Shown: positions 34,122 through 41,954, counted from the first letter of the stretch. The stretch: DNA of 41,954 nt from an uncultured Bacteroidia bacterium (GCA_903902325.1 CAIUUO010000037.1:1-41954), one strand, 5' to 3'. The notes: generated from the letters alone by a model not told the origin. Made by a program: numbers and translations.

Positions 34122-34670
34122 ATGACACTAAGAACTGAACTTTCAAACAATAAAACTCCCGGCAGTATGGTAACCATAGAGAAAAAATTATTCGCGCCTT
34201 CCATCATGGAAATGGTCTTTTATGCCCTCATGATGCTGATCCTTTTGAATGGTTCGGTTTTGTTGCTGTTCCCGCTGATTTTAAAGCTTTCCTTCATCGC
34301 CACCTTCCAAAAATCATGGATCATCCTCCTTTTTGTCCCATTGCTGACAGGAATCATGCAGCCACTGACCAACAGGAACGGATCATTGACCTTGAAGGGC
34401 ATTCCAGATCCACTGCCTCTCCAGCAAAAGCTTGCTGATATGCTGGATCACTTTGGTTATGTGGAAACAGGAAGGGAGGACCAATGCATTGCGCTCGACT
34501 ACAAGACCAATTGGAAAAGATTCATGCATTATTACAAAGGGGGAGTCTCGATATCCATCGAAAAGGATGAAATAAAAATCACCGGAAAGAAACAGATCCT
34601 TGATTATCTGGAAACAAAGATACTTTTCGGTAAAAATTTTAAAGTTCTGGATATCAAGAAAATATATTAA
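34122..34670 (+). CDS. Hypothetical protein with two membrane helices
   Basis: The protein has 182 residues. Two hydrophobic segments lie at about residues 31-55 and 62-80, separated by a short stretch; the C-terminal ~95 residues are soluble and mixed alpha/beta (GYVETGREDQCIALDYKTNW, then GVSISIEKDEIKITGKKQIL). The pattern of two helices followed by a small soluble domain recalls bPH-like proteins in outline only. I do not recognise the family. The ATG at 34122 or the one at 34167 could be used. It follows the beta-lactamase by 99 bases, which contain AAATGAAAAATG words. Confidence 0.5.
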   Translation: MTLRTELSNNKTPGSMVTIEKKLFAPSIMEMVFYALMMLILLNGSVLLLFPLILKLSFIATFQKSWIILLFVPLLTGIMQPLTNRNGSLTLKGIPDPLPLQQKLADMLDHFGYVETGREDQCIALDYKTNWKRFMHYYKGGVSISIEKDEIKITGKKQILDYLETKILFGKNFKVLDIKKIY

Positions 34671-34696
34671 AATTATACCGCAATTCGGCTTTGTGA

Positions 34697-34732
34697 CCTT
34701 TGTGGTTAAGTTTTAAAATCTAACCACAAAGG
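34697..34732. repeat. ACCACAAAGG hairpin, second copy
   Basis: CCTTTGTGGTTA (34697-34708) and TAACCACAAAGG (34721-34732) form a perfect 12-bp stem with a 12-base loop of AGTTTTAAAATC. GACACGAAGG words follow to about 34763. The stem and loop closely match the copy at 33118. It lies between the hypothetical membrane protein and the DUF3795 gene. Confidence 0.8.
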
Positions 34733-34785
34733 ACACGAAGGTCGGCTCAAGGGACACGAAGGATTTCGCAATTAAATATTGTCTT

Positions 34786-35151
34786 ATGAAAACAACCAAC
34801 ACGAAAGAGATCATTGCCGACAAGAACCTCATCGCATATTGCGGTTTATACTGCGGTGCCTGCCGTTCCTACGTTTCGGGGAAATGCCCGGGTTGCAAGG
34901 AAAATGTGAAGGCAACCTGGTGCAAGGTCAGAACCTGCGGAATGGAAAACAATTTCCAGAGTTGTGCCGACTGCACTTCCATTTCACTCAAAGATTGCAA
35001 AAAGTACAACTCATTTATCTCCAAGGCTTTTGGCTTTGTGTTCAATTCAGACAGGGCGGCCTGCATTGAAAGGATCAAGATATTGGGATATGATGGGTTT
35101 GCAGTGGAGATGGCCGCAAGCAAGAAACAGACCATACCGAGAAAAGGATAA
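34786..35151 (+). CDS. DUF3795 Cys-rich protein
   Basis: The protein has 121 residues. The motif IAYCGLYCGACRSYVSGKCPGC, with further pairs CKVRTC, CADC and CKKY, gives ten Cys in the first ~70 residues and looks like a zinc- or iron-sulfur-binding module. This is the DUF3795 signature, with unknown function, common in anaerobes. It is cytosolic. The last codons (RKG then TAA) merge into the GGATAAA repeat that follows, so the stop lies in repeat sequence. The ATG at 34786 follows a CACGAAGG repeat tail. Confidence 0.8.
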   Translation: MKTTNTKEIIADKNLIAYCGLYCGACRSYVSGKCPGCKENVKATWCKVRTCGMENNFQSCADCTSISLKDCKKYNSFISKAFGFVFNSDRAACIERIKILGYDGFAVEMAASKKQTIPRKG

Positions 35152-35345
35152 AGGGAAAAGGCTAAAGGATAAAGGCTAAAGGAAAAAGTTAAGAGCGCTT
35201 CGATCCTAATGACTTCTAATAATTCGAAACGGGAAAACTGAGAAACGGGGAAAGAAGGACGGAGATGACGGAGATGACAGATAGACGGAAATGTCGGAAA
35301 TGTCGGAACGACATACTGCAACCTGTAACTTGCAACAAAAGCAAA
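35143..35345. repeat. Composite tandem-word array after the DUF3795 gene
   Basis: GGATAAA and GGCTAAA words (35143-35190) are followed by an AGAGCGCTTCGATC tag like the GAACGCTCCAATC tag at 27.3 kb. Then come a GGAGATGACGGAGATGAC run and a GGAAATGTCGGAAATGTCGG run near 35262-35308, and last a CAACCTGTAACTTGCAAC run ending just before the next ATG. It contains no gene of its own. Confidence 0.75.
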
Positions 35346-35347
35346 AC

Positions 35348-35845
35348 ATGAACCCCAACTACCTCCTCAAGCAAATCTCCTCGCTCATCCTGCCTTTTAC
35401 AGTTCTGATCCTGGTACCAGCAGCCATCGAGAAGGATATGGCCATCAAAATCATCCCTGCATTTGTCACGGGAGTTTTGATCATGCTGGCAGGGGCAATC
35501 CTCTTGTGCCTGACGATATACAATTTCATTACAATTGGGAAAGGGACCCTTGCACCCTGGTTTCCTACCGGGAAACTGATCGTGACAGGAGTCTACAGGT
35601 ATGTCAGAAATCCGATGATTTCAGGTGTAACAATCATTTTGCTGGGTGAGTCCATAGCAGTGCTATCCTTGAAGATTTTCTACTGGATGATCCTCTTTTT
35701 CCTGATCAACAACCTGTTTTTCCTGGTTTTCGAAGAACCCAACCTGGAGAAGAGGTTTGGCAAGGAATACATTGATTACAAAAGGAAGGTACCAAGATGG
35801 ATACCCCGACTTAAACCCGATCAAAGGCTAAAGGATAAAGGATAA
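35348..35845 (+). CDS. Isoprenylcysteine carboxyl methyltransferase/PEMT-like membrane protein
   Basis: The protein has ~165 residues with four or five helices. The signature GVYRYVRNPMISGVTIILLG and the C-terminal EEPNLEKRFGKEYIDYKRKVPRWIP are those of the ICMT/PEMT-like family, which binds SAM at the membrane. Bacterial members methylate unknown substrates. The frame is open from 35291, but the ATG at 35348 gives the usual N-terminus, since upstream codons fall in repeat sequence. The final residues (about QRLKDKG) and the stop are encoded by GGATAAA repeat, so the natural C-terminus may have been extended by it. Confidence 0.82.
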   Translation: MNPNYLLKQISSLILPFTVLILVPAAIEKDMAIKIIPAFVTGVLIMLAGAILLCLTIYNFITIGKGTLAPWFPTGKLIVTGVYRYVRNPMISGVTIILLGESIAVLSLKIFYWMILFFLINNLFFLVFEEPNLEKRFGKEYIDYKRKVPRWIPRLKPDQRLKDKG

Positions 35846-35921
35846 AGGATAAAGGCTAAAGGCTAAAGGGAGGAACGCTTCAATCGTAATTGCCCGAAAC
35901 CTTTAACTTGTAACCTGAAAA
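35822..35921. repeat. GGATAAA/GGCTAAA array with tag, after the methyltransferase-like gene
   Basis: About six GGATAAA or GGCTAAA words (35822-35869) are followed by a GGAACGCTTCAATCGTAATT tag and AACTTGTAACCTG. The array starts inside the preceding coding region. Order and tag match the modules at 27298 and 35143. Confidence 0.8.
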
Positions 35922-35945
35922 GTCAATCTGCTGCAAAGCAATAGT

Positions 35946-35991
35946 AAGGAACGCAAAGTTTCATCACACGACGATTAACTTTGCATTCCTT
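35946..35991 (-). terminator. Terminator-like hairpin between convergent genes
   Basis: AAGGAACGCAAAGTT (35946-35960) pairs with AACTTTGCATTCCTT (35977-35991) at 14 of 15 positions. The one mismatch would be a G-U pair in a minus-strand RNA, so it probably serves the GH3 transcript. The remaining bases to 36063 contain degenerate CACCTTAGTGCCTTTGG words and no gene. Confidence 0.5.
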
Positions 35992-36063
35992 TGATCCACC
36001 TTAGTGCCTTTGGCGGTTGAAAGCCTTTGGGTCAAATTATTTCCAACATCCCTTGTGAATGAA

Positions 36064-38520
36064 TTATTTTGCGGCAAGTTTGTTGATCAACCTTGTTGGA
36101 ACAAGTGATTTGGAAACTTTGCCTGCCGATAACTCTTTGGCTATTTTGAAAGTCCCGGTTTGTTTGATTGACAGTGAAGAGGATCCAATTTTCACGCCGT
36201 AATCGCCTGCTTCAGCAATCCAGGATGAGGATGCCTCGTCAAAGGATGCAAAATCTTTGGTCTCAATCTTGAAGGTAAGCATCTCTGACTCGCCTGGTTT
36301 CAATAGTTTCGTTTTGCTGAAAGCAGCCAGCGTTTCCACTGGTTTCTTCAATTTCCCGGAAGGCGAACTGATGTAGACCTGCACGACTTCGCGCCCTGCA
36401 ACTTTCCCGGTGTTCTTCACGGAAACGGATGCTGCAATTTCCCCCTTAAAATCTTTCGTGCTAAGGTTAAGCTTGCTAAATTCGAAATCCGTGTAGGACA
36501 GTCCGTACCCGAATTCATAGGCAACCGGAACTTTAAAGGTATTGTAATAACGATAGCCCACGTAAATATCCTCTTCATACACCACCTCCCAGGGTACGCG
36601 GCGCATAAATGAAAATCCTGACATGTCGGCTGATTTGTCAACTACCTCAGATTTTTCTGCCACTCCCGGAAAATTCTTTGCCGTGGGAGTATCCTTGTAG
36701 GATATTGGAAACGTGACTGCAAGTTTCCCGGAAGGATTTACTTTTCCGCTCAGTACATCAACAACCGAATTTCCGCCTTCCTGACCGGGCTGCCAGGCCA
36801 GTAAGATTGCATCGGGCATGTCACGCCAACTTGCGGTTTCGATCACTCCCGCAACATTCAATATGACAATCACTTTTTTAGCTTTGGCATGGAAAGCATC
36901 AGAGACATTCCTGATCATCTCTTTTTCGGTGGCAGTAAGATAGAAATCGCCTTCAGTGGCTGTACGGTCATACCCTTCACCGGCATTGCGGCCAAGGGTA
37001 ATCAATCCGATATCATTCTTATCGGCCAGTTTTGCGGCAAGATCAGGCGATACAGCCATTTCTGAGACAGGATCAAGCCCGCCAAGCATGGCAGCAAACG
37101 GATTTTTGGAAGGCGGGGCTTTTGCCCTTACATCCGCAACGTACTTTTTGTACATTGCCTGTAAATCCTCGTTGATCTGATACCCTCCGTTTTTGAGTCC
37201 GTCAGTCAGCGAAATTGTATACGCCTTGTTAACGGCACCACTGCCTGTCCCCCCCGCTATAAATTCGTAAGATGTATTTCCGAAAGCAGCCACTGTTTTA
37301 ACACTAACACCAATAGGAAGGGCATTATTGTTGTTCTTCAGCAAAACCATACCATCGCTTGCGGCTTGCCGGGTCACTGCTGCATGGGCAGGTAAATCGG
37401 GAGTACTCGTAAAATGATATTGGTTGTAGCGCGGTGTTTTGAACATAATGGAAAGTATCCTTGAAATGTTCAGATCAAGGACTTTTTCGTCCATTTTGCC
37501 ATCTTTAACCGCAGCAACAATATCCTTGAATTGCTTTGGCTGGCCCGGCTGCAGCATGTCGTTACCGGCTTTCATCTGGGCCACGGCATCCATTCCTCCA
37601 CCCCAGTCGGTCATCACATATCCTTCGAAGCCCCAGTCGTTCCGAAGTATATTCGTCAGCAAATCAAGGCTTTCGGAAGTATAAACGCCATTGATCTTGT
37701 TGTAGGACGACATGACCGTCCAGGGTTGGGCTTCCTTCACTACGATTTCAAATCCCTTCAGGTAGATTTCACGCAGCGCACGTTCACTCACAATGGTATT
37801 AACCGACATACGGTTGGTTTCGGAGTTGTTGGCAGCAAAATGTTTGACAGAGGTTCCAACTCCATTCGACTGGATGCCACTGACCATGGCAGCTGCCATT
37901 TTACCTGCAATCAGGGGATCTTCAGAATAGTATTCAAAATTGCGGCCGCACAAGGGATCGCGCTGAATATTCAGGGCAGGGCCCAGCAATATGTCTGAAC
38001 CGTATTCCTTTACCTCATTTCCCATGGCTTTTCCAACCCTTTTGACAAGTTCCGTGTCCCAGGTGGATGCAAGAACAGTGGCAATTGGGAATGCCGTGCA
38101 ATAATAGGTCTTCGATTCACCTTTGCGCTTTGCCTGGATGCGCAAGCCAGCAGGACCGTCGGTCAGTACCTGCGAAGTAATGCCCAATGCAGAATATTCA
38201 AATGAAAAACCGGCTGCCCCGGGAAGATATTTCCGCAACTGATCCACCTTGCCGGAATATTCTTTGTCATTCGGATCTGCCGGACCGCCAAATCCCGGAG
38301 GCATCTTGGCCTTGATTGAATCAGGCAGGTCAAAAAACATACCTGTCCCAACAACCAGACGCGCTTTCCGTTCAAGCGTCATTCTAGAAATAATATCCTG
38401 AATTTTTTGATCTTCCGGTTTATTTGCGCCTTTGGTTGCATAAGGCAAAAGTGAAATCCCCGCAAATATTGTCAATAATAAAACAACAGCAAAAAATCTT
38501 CCAAATCCTTTAGTTCTCAT
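36064..38520 (-). CDS. Glycoside hydrolase family 3 (beta-glucosidase/xylosidase type)
   Basis: The protein has 818 residues with an N-terminal hydrophobic signal (residues 9-25), so it is exported. The GH3 N-domain shows LTDGPAGLR, the sugar-binding DPLCGRNFEYYSEDP, VGTSVKHFAANNSE, and the nucleophile Asp305 in GYVMTDWGGG. The C-domain (from about residue 390) holds VVLLKNNNNALP-type residues and a C-terminal fibronectin III-like domain (VSVKNTGKVAGREVVQVY). Such enzymes remove terminal beta-linked sugars; the exact sugar is unknown. It is 52 bases downstream of the first sulfatase on the same strand and probably in the same operon. Confidence 0.93.
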   Translation of the reverse strand: MRTKGFGRFFAVVLLLTIFAGISLLPYATKGANKPEDQKIQDIISRMTLERKARLVVGTGMFFDLPDSIKAKMPPGFGGPADPNDKEYSGKVDQLRKYLPGAAGFSFEYSALGITSQVLTDGPAGLRIQAKRKGESKTYYCTAFPIATVLASTWDTELVKRVGKAMGNEVKEYGSDILLGPALNIQRDPLCGRNFEYYSEDPLIAGKMAAAMVSGIQSNGVGTSVKHFAANNSETNRMSVNTIVSERALREIYLKGFEIVVKEAQPWTVMSSYNKINGVYTSESLDLLTNILRNDWGFEGYVMTDWGGGMDAVAQMKAGNDMLQPGQPKQFKDIVAAVKDGKMDEKVLDLNISRILSIMFKTPRYNQYHFTSTPDLPAHAAVTRQAASDGMVLLKNNNNALPIGVSVKTVAAFGNTSYEFIAGGTGSGAVNKAYTISLTDGLKNGGYQINEDLQAMYKKYVADVRAKAPPSKNPFAAMLGGLDPVSEMAVSPDLAAKLADKNDIGLITLGRNAGEGYDRTATEGDFYLTATEKEMIRNVSDAFHAKAKKVIVILNVAGVIETASWRDMPDAILLAWQPGQEGGNSVVDVLSGKVNPSGKLAVTFPISYKDTPTAKNFPGVAEKSEVVDKSADMSGFSFMRRVPWEVVYEEDIYVGYRYYNTFKVPVAYEFGYGLSYTDFEFSKLNLSTKDFKGEIAASVSVKNTGKVAGREVVQVYISSPSGKLKKPVETLAAFSKTKLLKPGESEMLTFKIETKDFASFDEASSSWIAEAGDYGVKIGSSSLSIKQTGTFKIAKELSAGKVSKSLVPTRLINKLAAK

Positions 38521-38572
38521 ATTTGTAATAAGTTAATTCAAACAAAGATTATCAAAATCCGGGACTTCATAA

Positions 38573-39976
38573 TTACTTTTCAAGTTGATTTTCTACAGGG
38601 ACTACACTCGCCTGATGCTTTTCAAGTATTTTTTTCATTTCTGCTATGATCTCGGGATGTTTATCTGCAACATTATGCCTCTCTGAGGGATCAATATTTA
38701 GATTAAAAAGCAATGGAGGATCCTGAACTGTGACAACCTCACTACCATATTCCGGTTGTGTCCTGAAATGTGCCTTATAAACTCCTTTTCTTATGGCGAA
38801 TATCTCCACATCACGATAATAATATACGATATCACGCGGATCTTTACCTGTACCGAATAAAACAGGTGTGATATCATAACCATCATAAATCCTGTCATTG
38901 GGAAGACTGATATTGGCTAGTTTACTAAATGTAGGTAACAAATCCATTGTCGTAGCCATGTCCATGATAACTCCCGGCTTAAGAGTACCAGGCCATCTGA
39001 TAATAGTAGGTTCCCTCATCCCGCCCTCATAAGTTCCTCCTTTACCTCCTGAAAGTAAACCAGCACTTCCTCCTTGGTCCTGAAAGAGTGTCCAGGGACC
39101 GTTGTCAGACGTGAAAATTACAAATGTGTTCTTTTCAAGGCCATTTTGCTTTAATGCGGTTAAAATCTCTCCAACGCTCCAGTCTAATTCTTCAATTACG
39201 TCACCATAAATACCCCTGAGGCTTATATTTTCAAATTCTTTGGATCTGAACAAGGGGACATGGGGCATGGAATGTGCTAGATAAAGAAAGAAAGGTTTAT
39301 CCTTATTATGTTTGATAAAGTTCGTGGCTTCCTGCGTGTATCTTTTTGTGATTGTAGTCTGATCAGCCGGTCTCTCAATTATCTCCGAATTTCTCATCAA
39401 AGGAACATTGAAATAATCAATCTTCGGACTGGTCACATAGGATACATAATTATTGGTTTCTTTGACATCCATATCATTGCTGTACGGAATTCCATAATAG
39501 TAGTCAAACCCATGTGCATTGGGTGCAAATTGTGGCAAATGTCCCAGATGCCATTTCCCGATACATGCAGTTGAATATCCTGCCGTTTTCAAGGCAGAGG
39601 CAATTGTAATCTCTTTTTCAGGCAGACCTCCATTTGAATTAGGAAATAAGACCCTTCGTTTTTCACTACACATTCCAGTCCTTATCGGAAGTCGCCCCGT
39701 TAATAATCCTGCCCTGGAAGGAGTACATACTGGAGCTGCCACATAAAAACTGGTCCATTTTTGACCTTCAGATGCCATCTTGTCAAGATTGGGTGTTCTG
39801 ATAGTTGGATGGCCAAAGACACCTACATCTCCATATCCCATGTCATCGGCAAGAATAATAATAAAATTGGGTTTAGATGTTTTAACGTTTTCTGCTGCAA
39901 AGGTATTTTGATGGTTTGCAATACCAGCTGACAATAGGCTGGATATTAGCATAACACTCTTACGTGTGTTTTTCAT
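38573..39976 (-). CDS. Sulfatase (S1 family, Cys-type), exported
   Basis: The protein has 467 residues with an N-terminal signal peptide (about residues 1-28). NFIIILADDMGYGD supplies metal-binding Asp44-Asp45, and VCTPSRAGLLTGR supplies Cys84 of the CxPxR motif, which is converted to formylglycine. IGKWHLGH and FTSDNGP complete the active site. The substrate is a sulfate ester, probably on a polysaccharide, but the subfamily cannot be fixed by eye. Activation requires an anaerobic (anSME) or FGE-type maturase elsewhere in the genome. It is 23 bases downstream of the next sulfatase. Confidence 0.94.
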   Translation of the reverse strand: MKNTRKSVMLISSLLSAGIANHQNTFAAENVKTSKPNFIIILADDMGYGDVGVFGHPTIRTPNLDKMASEGQKWTSFYVAAPVCTPSRAGLLTGRLPIRTGMCSEKRRVLFPNSNGGLPEKEITIASALKTAGYSTACIGKWHLGHLPQFAPNAHGFDYYYGIPYSNDMDVKETNNYVSYVTSPKIDYFNVPLMRNSEIIERPADQTTITKRYTQEATNFIKHNKDKPFFLYLAHSMPHVPLFRSKEFENISLRGIYGDVIEELDWSVGEILTALKQNGLEKNTFVIFTSDNGPWTLFQDQGGSAGLLSGGKGGTYEGGMREPTIIRWPGTLKPGVIMDMATTMDLLPTFSKLANISLPNDRIYDGYDITPVLFGTGKDPRDIVYYYRDVEIFAIRKGVYKAHFRTQPEYGSEVVTVQDPPLLFNLNIDPSERHNVADKHPEIIAEMKKILEKHQASVVPVENQLEK

Positions 39977-39999
39977 ATTAAGAAATTTATAACGATTTT

Positions 40000-41358
40000 T
40001 TAATTGGTTCCAGATTTTTCCCAGGGAATTGCTCCGGCTAATCTTATGTGCTGGGATAATGCTGACTTTAATTCTTTAAATTGTGGTAGGCTTATATCCA
40101 GTGGATTCTTTTCCAACGGATCAGCCACTATATTGAAGAGTTGATAATTCTCGAAAGGTGTATTTTGCAACAACTTAAATTCTCCCTTACGCACGGCGTA
40201 ATAGCACAAACCTCCATAATTACCTCCTTCTCTTCTCATGAAAAAAACCATCCTGTTATCTTCCTCTCCGGTACTTTTTCCAAGAATACCCGGCATCAAA
40301 TCGATCCCGTCTATTGTGTGTTTTACTTTTATTCCGGCAATAGAACAAATCGTCGGAAAAAAGTCCATAGTTAACGCAAGTTTGTCATGAACTCCTTTTT
40401 TTAGTGTTCCATTCCAGACTATACAGGTTGGGACCTTTATTCCCCCTTCATAAAAATCTTGTTTTCCCCCTCTGAGATCTCCATTAGATGCCCCAACAGG
40501 CAGATAACCACCATTATCTGAAGAAAATATGATTACAGTTTTATCAAATTGGCCCGTTTCTTTTAAGGCGTCGACGACTCTTCCGACATTTTCATCCAGG
40601 TGTTCTATAAGAGCGACATTCCTTGCTCGTTTTTCATCAATATTACCTTCTCTTTTCTTTACCTTCTCCAGCCATTCTTCAGGGGGTTGAATGGGAAAAT
40701 GCGGTGCATTATATGCCAGATACAAGAAGAAAGGTTCCTTCTCATTCGCTTTTTCACTTATATAATCTATTGCCCAATCTGAAAAAATATTTGTAGCATG
40801 CCCTTTCGGAGAGATTTCACGTCCGTTCATGCGCATATAATTGACTCCTTCACGTAAATGGGTATAATAATCATCCATCATATCGCTCAGAAATCCATGA
40901 AAGAAATCGAATCCTCGCTCATTTGGCAGATTAGGTGTCTCTAAACCTAAATTCCATTTGCCAATAATTGCCGTTTGGTATCCGGCTTTTTTTAGCACCT
41001 CTGCTAGTGTTATGGCAGATGGTAGAAGGTATCCCCAGTTATCTGCCTTATTACCTCGAACTAGACCAGGTACTCCGACCATGTCGGCATAACGGCCTGT
41101 CATCAGGCTGGCCCTGGTGGGAGAACAAACTGTGCAGCTAGCATAAAAATTGGAAAGCCGCACACCATTATTGAAAAGCTGATCAATATTCGGTGTATGA
41201 ATATCTTTTCCTCCCTGGCATGAAAGATCGCCATAACCGAGATCATCAGCTAATATAAAAAGGACATTGGGTTTCTCACTCTTCAAAACTGCAGGGGCGC
41301 TCGTCAATGTGAGGCTACACAAGAAGGTAGGAAATGTCAAAAGTAATTTGTTTATCAT
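40000..41358 (-). CDS. Sulfatase (S1 family, Cys-type), exported
   Basis: The protein has 452 residues with a signal peptide (about residues 1-22). NVLFILADDLGYGDLSC supplies the metal ligands Asp38-Asp39, and CTVCSPTRASLMTGR supplies Cys78 of CxPxR for formylglycine. IGKWNLG stands where most relatives have GKWHLG, so a His common there is replaced by Asn, as noted in findings. SSDNGGYLPVGASNGDLRGG is the distal metal site. Its ATG overlaps the stop of the upstream sulfatase by four bases, so the pair is translationally coupled. Confidence 0.93.
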   Translation of the reverse strand: MINKLLLTFPTFLCSLTLTSAPAVLKSEKPNVLFILADDLGYGDLSCQGGKDIHTPNIDQLFNNGVRLSNFYASCTVCSPTRASLMTGRYADMVGVPGLVRGNKADNWGYLLPSAITLAEVLKKAGYQTAIIGKWNLGLETPNLPNERGFDFFHGFLSDMMDDYYTHLREGVNYMRMNGREISPKGHATNIFSDWAIDYISEKANEKEPFFLYLAYNAPHFPIQPPEEWLEKVKKREGNIDEKRARNVALIEHLDENVGRVVDALKETGQFDKTVIIFSSDNGGYLPVGASNGDLRGGKQDFYEGGIKVPTCIVWNGTLKKGVHDKLALTMDFFPTICSIAGIKVKHTIDGIDLMPGILGKSTGEEDNRMVFFMRREGGNYGGLCYYAVRKGEFKLLQNTPFENYQLFNIVADPLEKNPLDISLPQFKELKSALSQHIRLAGAIPWEKSGTN

Positions 41359-41954
41359 TTTGTCGTTTCATTTGAATATGAAGGTCTTATTTCTTTTGTT
41401 AAAGTAGAATCAAACGATATAGCTTGTTTATACAATTTTTTAACTATCTGAGGATTTGACTCAGCAACATTTTTGGTCTCACCAATATCAGATGAAAGAT
41501 CATAAAGCCACGGAAGTGGAGTTGATGGTCGGGTATCCAGCAAAGATTCTTTAGCAGGTTGTTTTCCAGCCCATTTTTCACTCGGTTCAAGCAAGTGAAG
41601 TTTCCATTTCCCTTTTCTTATCGCGGCTAGTTGACCATCGCGTCCATAATAACAGAGGAACGAATAGGGGGATTTTGTACTTTTATCAGTTAAGAGCGGT
41701 AAAATATTATGCCCATCAATAATACGGTCAGCAGGGATATGTGCGCCGGTAATCACGGCTAATGTAGGAAGAAAGTCCATCATTGTAGCCATTTCCTGAC
41801 AAACGCTTCCAGCAGGGATTCGCTCAGGCCAGCGAACGATAAGTGGTTCCCTGGAGCCACCTTCCCATGTACTGCCTTTCCCTCCATGCAACGGAGTAGC
41901 GGCAACTCCTGAAGGTCCATTATCAGAAGTAAATATCACAATCGTATTATCAAG
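41355..41954 (-). CDS. Sulfatase (S1 family), C-terminal part, cut by the window end
   Basis: About 200 C-terminal residues are visible. The frame is open at the window edge with LDNTIVIFTSDNGP, the conserved distal metal-binding region, followed by HGGKGSTWEGGSREPLIVRW and TMMDFLPTL, then IRKGKWKLHL and the typical C-terminal SDIGETKNVAESNP. The catalytic CxPxR half lies outside the window. The GTG at 41939 is internal, not a start. It is the first gene seen of a three-sulfatase tandem; more of the locus presumably lies to the right. Confidence 0.92.
   Translation of the reverse strand, partial: LDNTIVIFTSDNGPSGVAATPLHGGKGSTWEGGSREPLIVRWPERIPAGSVCQEMATMMDFLPTLAVITGAHIPADRIIDGHNILPLLTDKSTKSPYSFLCYYGRDGQLAAIRKGKWKLHLLEPSEKWAGKQPAKESLLDTRPSTPLPWLYDLSSDIGETKNVAESNPQIVKKLYKQAISFDSTLTKEIRPSYSNETTK

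Noticed and set aside
35291-35347. N-terminal extension of the isoprenylcysteine-methyltransferase-like protein
   Set aside because: The upstream codons fall in tandem-word repeats, and the ATG at 35348 matches the expected membrane N-terminus.

Overview
The window looks like a contig from an uncultured environmental Bacteroidota, probably Bacteroidales. The evidence is the run coaX, outer-membrane protein, lptC, CBS-domain membrane protein, ppiD-like foldase; a fused CcoNO oxidase subunit; a DUF4294 protein; TAnnTTTG-type -7 promoter elements; Tat and lipoprotein signals on catabolic enzymes; and a sulfatase/GH3 block. No rRNA, tRNA, CRISPR array, transposase or phage gene was seen. Everything is read by eye, so family names rest on motifs and gene order and not on searches.

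Layout. At 1-255 GC-rich sequence encodes pieces of two unrelated proteins (an ACT-domain repressor and a cyclase) and runs head-on into a truncated DUF898 membrane protein. I take this as a probable chimeric contig end. 847-1410 is a small exported protein. 1566-10213 (+) is a housekeeping run: nadB-nadC (NAD synthesis), coaX (CoA synthesis), a beta-barrel protein, lptC (LPS export), a DUF21/CBS/CorC_HlyC protein and a PpiD/SurA-type foldase, closed by a strong bidirectional terminator at 10232-10277. ispE, gcvP, a glyoxalase-II-like hydrolase and pcm follow on the minus strand. 15785-20566 holds an unassigned protein, a DUF4294 protein, arginine deiminase, a SpoU/TrmH methyltransferase and a GNAT-like protein.

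21185-29975 is a complete-looking cbb3 oxidase cluster: ccoS (55 codons, easily missed), ccoNO, ccoQ, a one-haem ccoP, ccoG, ccoH, a TauE/SafE-like membrane protein and the copper ATPase ccoI. Structural subunits and copper/assembly factors lie together on one strand, as expected of a microaerobic respiratory module. 30099-35845 carries exported catabolic enzymes (an enolase-superfamily enzyme and an amidase), a class D beta-lactamase, a hypothetical membrane protein, a DUF3795 protein and an isoprenylcysteine-methyltransferase-like protein. 36064-41954 (-) is a GH3 glycosidase with three sulfatases in tandem, the last cut by the window end. It is probably part of a sulfated-glycan utilisation locus.

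The most unusual signal is in the gaps. From about 11 kb to 36 kb nearly every intergenic space is built from short repeated words arranged as hairpins or tandem runs, in several families. The clearest is a ~110-nt palindromic element whose arms are arrays of a 9-nt word (TGCCTAAAG) around a conserved ~36-nt core. Three related copies (14226, 16656, 26398) and one copy with a different core (19297) are present. Other families use GGATAAA runs plus a GAACGCTCCAATC-like tag, CTCATAA and TGTAAC runs, and ACCACAAAGG hairpins. Several overlap or supply the last codons and stop of the gene before them. I know of no established name for them.
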